A model generated the notes under the pieces. It did not search any database and was not told the origin of the DNA. It saw only the letters and a list, made by a program, of their open reading frames with translations. A DNA stretch of 31,029 nucleotides from 2-01-FULL-39-28 sp964436165 (GTDB lineage: Bacteria; Patescibacteriota; Minisyncoccia; 2-02-FULL-40-12; GWA2-44-9): assembly GCA_964436165.1 (NCBI GenBank), contig CAYTBY010000011.1, forward strand, positions 1 through 31,029, read 5' to 3'. This document shows, one piece after another, positions 26,521-31,029 of this stretch. Positions within the stretch are counted from its first letter, which is position 1, and every line of letters starts with the position of its first letter. A program made the position numbers and the translations under genes.

Positions 26521-27287
26521 TAAACATAAAAACCCAAAAAGAAATAGAAACAATGCGTGATGGGGGTAAGATTCTGGCCAATATTTTGAAAGAACTGGTT
26601 AAAGCGGTGAAACCAGGGATTACCACCCAAGATTTGGAAAAGCTCGCCAAGGAGCTTCTTTTTAAATTTGGGGCAAGATCAGCCTTTTTAAATTATAATG
26701 GCTATCCGTCGGTTTTGTGCACTTCTATAAATGATCAAATAGTTCATGGTGTTCCTTCGGATAGACAATTAGAAAAAGGAGATTTGCTCAAACTTGATAT
26801 GGGTGTTTTGTATAAAGGATTTCATACTGATTCGGCGGTGACGGTTCTGGCCGGCGGTCTTAACAGGATGCCCCTGTTTGACAGGGGCATCCTGTTAAAA
26901 AAGAAGTTGATAAAAATCACGAGAGAGGCTCTTGAAATAGGAATCAAACAGGCAAAACCTGGTAATACCATCGGTGATATTGGTTCGGTAATACAAAAAT
27001 ATGTAGAGAAAGAAGGATTTAATTTGGTCAGAGATTTAGTTGGCCATGGCATCGGCCGGGAACTTCATGAAGAACCCCAGGTTCCTAATTATGGTCAAAC
27101 AGGAACAGGGGAAGAACTAAAACCAGGGATGGTTATTGCCATAGAACCGATGGTAGTAACAGGGGATTGGAAAATAAAAGAAGGTCCCGATGGGTTTGTT
27201 TTTCAGACAAAAGACGGGGGAATGGCCGCTCATTTTGAACATACCGTTGCCATCACTGAAAAAGGACCATTGATACTAACTGAATAA
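26517..27287 (+). CDS. map: Type I methionine aminopeptidase
   Basis: It removes the initiator methionine from new proteins. The product is 256 aa. Metal ligands are all present: D94, D105, H177, E210 and E241 (LDMGV, HTDSAV, GHGIGRELHEEP, AIEPM, FEHTVAIT); H78 of the substrate pocket is in VHGVP. Residues about 114-129 (LNRMPLFDRGILLKK) are extra and are encoded by a perfect 17-bp inverted repeat. GGGAG lies 5-10 nt upstream and the ATGA overlap couples it to adk. Confidence 0.97.
   Translation: MINIKTQKEIETMRDGGKILANILKELVKAVKPGITTQDLEKLAKELLFKFGARSAFLNYNGYPSVLCTSINDQIVHGVPSDRQLEKGDLLKLDMGVLYKGFHTDSAVTVLAGGLNRMPLFDRGILLKKKLIKITREALEIGIKQAKPGNTIGDIGSVIQKYVEKEGFNLVRDLVGHGIGRELHEEPQVPNYGQTGTGEELKPGMVIAIEPMVVTGDWKIKEGPDGFVFQTKDGGMAAHFEHTVAITEKGPLILTE
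26860..26898. repeat. Perfect 17-bp inverted repeat inside map
   Basis: TTAACAGGATGCCCCTG and CAGGGGCATCCTGTTAA flank TTTGA. It is in frame and would form a very stable mRNA hairpin within the coding sequence. Confidence 0.9.
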
Positions 27288-27304
27288 TTATTAAAATTTT
27301 AAAA

Positions 27305-27328
27305 AATAAGGGGCCGTAGCCCCTTATT
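27305..27328. terminator. Bidirectional terminator between map and the reverse gene
   Basis: AATAAGGGGC, loop CGTA, GCCCCTTATT, with A-rich sequence to the left. It can serve map and the convergent gene at 27364-27552. Confidence 0.8.
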
Positions 27329-27363
27329 AGATCCGATCTGCTCTGTGTTATAAGATGTTGTTA

Positions 27364-27552
27364 TTAACCAATATAGTGAGTAAATAGTGCAGCTCCGATA
27401 ACAACAGTAAATGCAAAAATTACGCAGCCTATTGCAAAAATCTTGTCAGATCTCGTTACCGGTTCTATTCTCTGGTTTTCTCTATTTTGTGAATTAGCAG
27501 AATGAATAGCGACAATTACAGCGGCTGAAGAAATCGGAATCCAAGGAAACAT
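27364..27552 (-). CDS. Small two-helix membrane protein (reverse strand)
   Basis: The product is 62 aa from the ATG at 27552. A short N-terminal hydrophobic stretch (WIPISSAAVIVAI) and a C-terminal segment (IFAIGCVIFAFTVVIGAALF) flank a polar charged loop. GAGGAG lies about 9 nt upstream. Promoter TTGACA-17-TAAAAT (27595-27623, minus) supports expression. No family is recognised. Confidence 0.65.
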   Translation of the reverse strand: MFPWIPISSAAVIVAIHSANSQNRENQRIEPVTRSDKIFAIGCVIFAFTVVIGAALFTHYIG

Positions 27553-27594
27553 ATTCAAAACTCCTCAGAAGAGTTTCATTACTCTTCATCTACA

Positions 27595-27623
27595 ATTTTA
27601 GTTGATTATATGGTTTTTGTCAA
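27595..27623 (-). promoter_or_regulatory. Promoter of the reverse membrane gene
   Basis: On the minus strand TTGACA (27618-27623), 17 nt, TAAAAT (27595-27600), about 43 nt before the ATG. Confidence 0.65.
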
Positions 27624-27650
27624 TAGGTCAAAAATTTGAGTTGAATGTGG

Positions 27651-27656
27651 TATAAT
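27651..27656 (+). promoter_or_regulatory. -10 box giving a leaderless transcript
   Basis: TATAAT preceded by TGTGG, 6 nt from the ATG at 27663. The transcript would begin at the start codon. Confidence 0.5.
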
Positions 27657-27662
27657 TAGAAA

Positions 27663-27845
27663 ATGTCCGAAGAGAATAAAAAAGAAGAAGATATTCATAT
27701 AACCAAAGGCTTTACCGGCTGGGTTCATCATCACCGGAGATTAGCCAAATGGTTGATGAAGGGATTGGTGGCTGTAATTGCCTCGCTTTTGTATTATTTG
27801 CGAAGAGAGGAGAAGCACATAGAGGAGGAAGAGAAGAAAAAATAG
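27663..27845 (+). CDS. 60-aa basic-acidic membrane microprotein
   Basis: The charged N-terminus is followed by GWVHHHRRLAKW and a hydrophobic segment (LMKGLVAVIASLLYYL), then an acidic/lysine tail (EEEEKKK). Not recognised. Likely single-pass. The -10 box 6 nt upstream of the ATG suggests a leaderless mRNA. Confidence 0.6.
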   Translation: MSEENKKEEDIHITKGFTGWVHHHRRLAKWLMKGLVAVIASLLYYLRREEKHIEEEEKKK

Positions 27846-27893
27846 TATCAAGTATTACGAATTAAGCATTAAGGGTAAGGTGGGTAAATGTTG

Positions 27894-27922
27894 TTGACAC
27901 CTAAGTATCCATTGTATATACT
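27894..27922 (+). promoter_or_regulatory. Promoter of the RelB/RelE-type pair
   Basis: TTGACA, 17 nt, TATACT. Downstream, ATAGCACAC and GTGTCTAT (about 27946-27964) form a near-palindrome that could be the antitoxin operator. Confidence 0.75.
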
Positions 27923-27975
27923 ATAGATAGCATGCAAATAGCACACTCCCAATGTGTCTATGTGAATAAAATATC

Positions 27976-28251
27976 ATGAAAACGATGATTAATATAAAAG
28001 CGGATATGGAGGTCAAGAAGAATGCTCAAAAAATAGCCGGTGATTTGGGGTTGACTTTAAGTGCGATTATTAATTCATATCTCAAGCAATTGATAAGAAA
28101 TAAATCGATATATCTTTCTACTATTCCTCAGATGACTCCTGAGCTCGAAGAATTAATCGGAAGAGCTGAAGAGGATTATAAGAAAAAAAGGAATATTTCT
28201 CCCGTTTTTTCTGATCCCGATGAAATGCTTAAATATCTTCATTCAAAATGA
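27976..28251 (+). CDS. RelB/DinJ-family antitoxin
   Basis: The product is 91 aa. The N-terminal ribbon-helix-helix pattern (MINIKADMEVKKNAQKIAGD, LGLTLSAIINSYLKQLIRNK) is typical of DinJ/RelB antitoxins, which bind their own promoter. The acidic C-terminal part (LEELIGRAEEDY) would wrap the toxin. It overlaps the toxin gene by 4 nt (ATGA). Confidence 0.85.
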   Translation: MKTMINIKADMEVKKNAQKIAGDLGLTLSAIINSYLKQLIRNKSIYLSTIPQMTPELEELIGRAEEDYKKKRNISPVFSDPDEMLKYLHSK

Positions 28252-28505
28252 GAGTCCTGTTTCATAAAAATTTCAAAAAACAATATAAAAAACTACGAGC
28301 CATTCAGAAAAAAATAGATGAACGGCTCGTTTTATTTATGAAAGACCCGTTTAATCCTATTCTGAACAATCATGCTTTGGGCGGAGAATACGAAGGTTAT
28401 CGAAGCATTAATATTACTGGCGATTACAGAGGATTATACGAATTGATAAATAATGATGTGGCTTACTTTATGACCATCGATACCCACAGCAATTTGTATC
28501 AATAA
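28248..28505 (+). CDS. RelE/YafQ-family mRNA interferase toxin
   Basis: The product is 85 aa. It begins MRVLFHKNFKKQYKKL and contains DPFNPILNNHALGGEYEGYR, SINITGDYRGLYEL and the C-terminal DTHSNLYQ. The conserved LGGEYEGYRSI and GDYR pattern, with His and Arg, fits an active RelE-superfamily RNase; by contrast the copy at 10029 has lost this region. Overlaps the antitoxin by 4 nt. Confidence 0.87.
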   Translation: MRVLFHKNFKKQYKKLRAIQKKIDERLVLFMKDPFNPILNNHALGGEYEGYRSINITGDYRGLYELINNDVAYFMTIDTHSNLYQ

Positions 28506-28520
28506 TCGTATGGAACATGG

Positions 28521-28526
28521 TATAAT
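28521..28526 (+). promoter_or_regulatory. -10 box giving a leaderless transcript
   Basis: TATAAT preceded by CATGG, 6 nt from the ATG at 28533. Same geometry as at 27651. Confidence 0.5.
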
Positions 28527-28532
28527 TTAGTA

Positions 28533-29081
28533 ATGGAATCTCAACCTAACTCCCCCCAACCCAACGAGCAGTCATATCATCCCAAGCATCACATCAAGGT
28601 CTATGTTTGGATTGCTCTTGTCGTGGCGGCATTGCTGGTAGCCATCAACGGCTATTTGTATTTTTTGAGGTTGTCGTATTTGGAGCAAGGAGCGAGGACT
28701 GCGCAGGAAGCGGAGTTAAGGATGCAAGAATTAAGGCAACAAAGATTGATAACTTCAGATGAAAATCGAATGCTTGACTCGCAGTATATTTTAATCAATA
28801 TAATCGCATTTAATTTAAGAAAGGGAAATATTGAATCAGTGCTTGCGGGTTTTACTAAAAACGATGAAAAAGCAATTAGTACTCGTGAGTATTTATTGAA
28901 AGCTTCTCCAGAGGATTTAGAAGTATTCGCTTATTATTTTGAAAACGCAAGATTTATTGAAGAATTCGGAAAAATTAGGGTATATAAAGGTCCGTTGAAA
29001 GAACTCAATGGCTCTATAAGTGACGTGGAGTTTATGATGTCTAAAGGTGTGGATAATATCTGGCGAGTTAGTAATTGGTAA
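28533..29081 (+). CDS. Hypothetical single-pass membrane protein
   Basis: The product is 182 aa. A polar N-terminus (HPKHHIKVYV) is followed by a membrane segment at about residues 26-47, a charged coiled-coil-like stretch (AQEAELRMQELRQQRL), and a mixed C-terminal domain with aromatic residues. The N-in topology implies an extracytoplasmic C-terminal domain. No family is recognised. The next ORF overlaps its end by 7 nt in another frame. Confidence 0.65.
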   Translation: MESQPNSPQPNEQSYHPKHHIKVYVWIALVVAALLVAINGYLYFLRLSYLEQGARTAQEAELRMQELRQQRLITSDENRMLDSQYILINIIAFNLRKGNIESVLAGFTKNDEKAISTREYLLKASPEDLEVFAYYFENARFIEEFGKIRVYKGPLKELNGSISDVEFMMSKGVDNIWRVSNW

Positions 29082-29515
29082 TCAACCAAATCCTCTCCAC
29101 GTTCAGGTTTACCGATAAAACAACAAATACACCAATCATAAATGGGGACGTATATTTTAATGGTGAGTTAATTGCCAAGTCAATTATTTTGGCAAGTGAG
29201 AACCCTAGTGCATTGAATGTAACCAATAACCCTAGCGAGGTGGTTATTTACAAAACAGCCGAGATTCCACCTAGTAAGAAATTTATTTTAATGAATAGTG
29301 ATGGCTGGGAAAATGAGCGGGTTGAAATTTATGAAATTAGTACGAAGAGAATATACAAGGTTGTTACAACGACGGGTCATAATTACGGTAGTTGGCTTAC
29401 TGATGGTAGGTTAAAAGTTAGGGCAGAAAGCGGTATGACTGTTTTGCCTTGTGGTATTTTTGAATCAGCCAGCAGTACTGAACCATGGATAGTAAAAAGA
29501 GTAGCTGATTGCTAG
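29075..29515 (+). pseudogene. Possible 5'-truncated extracytoplasmic protein fragment
   Basis: The 146-aa frame has no good start (TTG 29075, no Shine-Dalgarno) and no signal peptide. It opens with NQILSTFRFTD, which from memory resembles an internal or C-terminal motif (QILSTFKF) of secreted proteins in this lineage, and then reads as a beta-rich domain (RVEIYEISTKRIYKVVTTTG). It may be the tail of a gene whose 5' part was replaced by the upstream gene. It could instead be translated by coupling to that gene. Confidence 0.45.
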
Positions 29516-29541
29516 GGTGGCTTAATCTGCTACTTGATAAT

Positions 29542-29570
29542 AATATCAGATTGCTGTATTATAAGGCCAG
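29542..29570 (+). promoter_or_regulatory. Promoter of the 29601 gene (approximate position)
   Basis: TTGATA, 17 nt, TATTAT, followed by AAGGCCAG... and GAGG before the ATG. It is loosely similar to the array promoters. Confidence 0.5.
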
Positions 29571-29600
29571 TTACTTTAACTCTTTAAGCTGAGGTTGATC

Positions 29601-29837
29601 ATGGAAAAAGTGGTTCTGACCTTCAATGAAAAGGTTGGGGATATATTAATGTCGCTTGGTCTTATCATTCTGATGTCCGTGGCGTTTGTACTGCTTGTTG
29701 TACTACTTTCTTGGTTATCCGGTTTTGAAATATCTATTTCCGGCATGATTCTTACTCGAGTATTGTTAGTTTCAGCTACTGCTGGAATTGTTCTTGTTAA
29801 GCTATCCTTCCTCACTATTCCTAAAGTAAAAAAATAG
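29601..29837 (+). CDS. 78-aa two-helix membrane protein
   Basis: From ATG 29601 with GAGG 6 nt upstream. Two hydrophobic segments (LMSLGLIILMSVAFVLLVVL and MILTRVLLVSATAGIVLVKL) are separated by a short loop. Not recognised. It has its own promoter and terminator, like the array genes at 23239-25689. Confidence 0.65.
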   Translation: MEKVVLTFNEKVGDILMSLGLIILMSVAFVLLVVLLSWLSGFEISISGMILTRVLLVSATAGIVLVKLSFLTIPKVKK

Positions 29838-29862
29838 TCTCTCACTTCTCTTAATTGCAGTC

Positions 29863-29898
29863 CGCCATCCGTCAACTGACGGAGGCGGATTTTTGTTG
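29863..29898 (+). terminator. Terminator after the 29601 gene
   Basis: TCCGCC, TCCGTCAACTGACGGA, GGCGGA, TTTTT. The core resembles the rpmB palindrome family. Confidence 0.8.
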
Positions 29899-29969
29899 AA
29901 GGGCAATATATAGAGTTAGGAGATAGGCCAGAAGTGGATAACTAATTCTTGGAAAGCGTCTGCCCGTGT

Positions 29970-29975
29970 TATAAT
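29970..29975 (+). promoter_or_regulatory. Extended -10 before structured element copy 3
   Basis: TATAAT preceded by TGT (extended -10). A weak -35 (TTGGAA) is 15 nt upstream. Confidence 0.45.
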
Positions 29976-29995
29976 TGACTTATTAAATTTTTAAT

Positions 29996-30116
29996 CCCGT
30001 TAGAGACACAGCAGACAGTCATTAAATTAAAACGGTGGTCGTAGCTGTTTTAACGGGAATTGAAGTAAACCTAATCAGGCACGATTGCGACAGAGTTGCA
30101 ATCTGTCTCTAACGGG
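29996..30116 (+). promoter_or_regulatory. CCCGTTAGAGA structured leader element, copy 3
   Basis: This copy is 121 nt. The ends CCCGTTAGAGACA and TGTCTCTAACGGG pair over 13 bp; the change of one T-A to C-G relative to copy 1 is compensatory. An internal TTTTAACGGG (near 30051-30060) can compete for the 5' strand. GATTGC/GCAATC forms a hairpin near the 3' end. The interior differs from copies 1 and 2. The element ends at the ATG 30117. Confidence 0.65.
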
Positions 30117-30353
30117 ATGGAACAAAAACCACTAATGAGTCCGGATAGGGTTATGACCTTGGTCGTCCTGGTCTTGTCAATTTTTATGATTCTGGGCAGT
30201 GCTTCTTTAAGCTACCTTCAGGTTGGAATTGATAATACTAGTGCCGAAATAATTAGAGCTGCTAACTCAAATATACAACAGTTGAAGGCGGTTAGGCAGT
30301 TGGCGGCAGAAAACTCGGAAGAAGACTCATCCGATGAATCGGAGGAAGAATAA
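30117..30353 (+). CDS. 78-aa single-pass membrane protein
   Basis: The product begins MEQKPLMSPDRVM, then a membrane segment (LVVLVLSIFMILGSASLSYL), a helix (AEIIRAANSNIQQLKAVRQL) and a very acidic Ser/Asp/Glu tail (EDSSDESEEE). Function unknown. It is the third gene whose ATG is placed by a CCCGTTAGAGA element. Confidence 0.6.
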   Translation: MEQKPLMSPDRVMTLVVLVLSIFMILGSASLSYLQVGIDNTSAEIIRAANSNIQQLKAVRQLAAENSEEDSSDESEEE

Positions 30354-30363
30354 CTCACACTAA

Positions 30364-30503
30364 TTCTTGACGGGGTTGACCCCGTTAGAAGTCTAGCTCG
30401 CACTTTCAGCGCGAGTCCTCCGCCTCCGCCAGTTGGCGGATGGGCGGAGGACCTTGGGCCAGCTGAGCTGGCTTGGCTAGGCCTACTTCGTACGGGGTTG
30501 ACT
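30364..30503 (+). repeat. GC-rich multi-hairpin region upstream of the rRNA promoter
   Basis: Outer arms ACCCCGTTAGAAGT... and ...ACTTCGTACGGGGT pair imperfectly. Inside are CTCGC...GCGAG, a large TCCTCCGCC...GGCGGAGGA hairpin with inner TCCGCC/GGCGGA, and GCCAGCTGAGCTGGC. The right arm runs into the -35 at 30498. No gene is seen between 30354 and 30925. Confidence 0.65.
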
Positions 30504-30526
30504 TCAAAACCGGCCTGGACTATAAT
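30498..30526 (+). promoter_or_regulatory. Near-consensus promoter upstream of 23S rRNA
   Basis: TTGACT, 17 nt, TATAAT, one of the best promoters in the window. Expected start near 30533, about 395 nt before the 23S gene. Confidence 0.8.
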
Positions 30527-30573
30527 GTAACCACAATAAAACAGATGATACTTAACCTACAAACCAATAAAAC

Positions 30574-30633
30574 AAGCGGCTGAAAACGGCATTTTTTGTG
30601 CGTATTTCAAAAGGCCGCTTGAAAGCGGTTTTT
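30574..30633 (+). terminator. Terminator with competing anti-terminator pairing
   Basis: CCGCT, TGAA, AGCGG, TTTTT (30615-30633) is an intrinsic terminator. GCCGCTT (30614-30620) can instead pair perfectly with AAGCGGC at 30574-30580, so the two hairpins exclude each other. Either an attenuator in the 23S leader or the end of a small RNA of about 100 nt. Confidence 0.6.
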
Positions 30634-30662
30634 AGTTTATTATGAGTACTTGGCAAGCGACG

Positions 30663-30703
30663 AAGCCGACGTTTCAGTCGGCTCTCCGACCAAAGCGTCG
30701 GAG
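30663..30703 (-). repeat. Tandem double-hairpin repeat, copy 2
   Basis: AGCCGAC/GTCGGCT then TCCGAC/GTCGGA, the reverse complement of the element at 6443-6485 with compensatory changes. Immediately after it lies TTGACT (30704). Confidence 0.75.
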
Positions 30704-30769
30704 TTGACTTCTGATGACTGATTTAATAAAGTTAGTCACTAGCAGTTAATGCAAGAATCTTGAAAAACG

Positions 30770-30890
30770 ACTTCTTTCGTAAAAAGAAGTCCATAGTTAG
30801 CGGGTATCCCCGTAAAATGGCGATGGCCATTACGGGGTGTAAAGAAAATAAAATAATCAAAATCCGCCTTCGTTTATCTAGCGATAAACT
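30770..30890 (+). other. Three hairpins in the 23S leader
   Basis: ACTTCTTT/AAAGAAGT; CCCCGTAA...ATGGC/GCCATTACGGGG (about 30809-30838); GTTTATC/GATAAAC (about 30870-30890). They lie just before the mature 23S start and may be RNase processing stems. Confidence 0.5.
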
Positions 30891-30927
30891 ATGGCGTGAT
30901 AAAATAAGAAATTGCGTGGACATTACT

Positions 30928-31029
30928 CATTAAAAGAAGGGCGTATGGAGGATGCCTTGGCATATAAAGGCGAAGAAGGTCGTGGCGTGACTGCGATAAG
31001 CTTCGGGGAGCCGTCTAGCGGGCTTTGAT
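30928..31029 (+). rRNA. 23S rRNA, 5' end (partial)
   Basis: GGATGCCTTGGC, AGGCGAAGAAGG-CGTG and CTGCGATAAGC-TCGGGGAG match the conserved start of domain I of 23S rRNA in order. The gene runs off the window. The exact 5' end is estimated by alignment from memory. No 16S rRNA or spacer tRNA precedes it, so the rRNA genes appear unlinked here. Confidence 0.93.

Noticed and set aside
30732..30923. Minus-strand ORF of 63 aa before 23S rRNA
   Set aside because: It lies over the hairpins of the rRNA leader, has no ribosome-binding site and resembles no protein.
1..31029. Alternative genetic code (TGA as glycine or tryptophan)
   Set aside because: Several clear genes end in TGA at the expected family length (fusA, rpsC, rpsH, adk), and no conserved protein needs TGA read-through.

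Overview
The window reads as the main ribosomal-protein locus of a member of the Candidate Phyla Radiation (Patescibacteria), most likely the Parcubacteria/Paceibacteria lineage. This is inferred from AT-rich DNA with the standard genetic code (TGA is a stop for fusA, rpsC, rpsH and adk), a str-S10-spc gene order that lacks rpmD (uL30) between rpsE and rplO, tailed or extended versions of several ribosomal proteins, many short orphan membrane proteins, and a 23S rRNA gene with no 16S gene in front of it. No database search was possible.

Layout. 60-734 (minus): a hypothetical gene and rpmB. 908-1528: an M50 site-2-type protease behind a structured leader. 1666-9797: the str block, rpsL-rpsG-(66-aa ORF)-fusA, then an accessory insertion (mntA/hepT toxin-antitoxin pair, a coiled-coil membrane protein, a small Phd-like protein), then tuf and rpsJ. 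9836-10478: a toxin-antitoxin remnant and an acidic small protein that split rpsJ from rplC. 10814-22887: rplC, rplD, rplW, rplB, rpsS, rplV, rpsC, rplP, rpmC, rpsQ, rplN, rplX, a reverse-strand small membrane gene, then rplE, rpsN, rpsH, rplF, rplR, rpsE, rplO, secY. 23239-25689: an array of small accessory genes; four of them share a promoter-leader module and several end in their own terminators. 25786-27287: adk and map. 27364-30353: small membrane proteins and a RelB/RelE-type pair. 30354-30925: hairpin-rich DNA holding a near-consensus promoter and an attenuator-like terminator. 30928-31029: the 5' end of 23S rRNA.

The most unusual feature is the non-coding architecture. Almost every spacer between ribosomal protein genes is an imperfect inverted repeat that runs from the stop codon of one gene to the start codon of the next. 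Nine spacers share one sequence family; the others have unrelated sequences but the same geometry. These starts generally lack a Shine-Dalgarno sequence, whereas several accessory genes have one. A second element, about 109-121 nt with CCCGTTAGAGA ends, occurs three times directly before start codons, with two mutually exclusive pairing partners for its 5' strand and covarying bases. A third, about 125 nt with three stems, occurs twice in opposite orientation with compensatory changes. Palindromes also sit in frame inside rpmB, fusA, adk and map, like Rickettsia palindromic elements.

Functionally the core genes supply ribosomal proteins, two elongation factors, the SecY channel, adenylate kinase and methionine aminopeptidase. 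The inserted genes are toxin-antitoxin modules, small membrane proteins and one MaoC-like hydratase.
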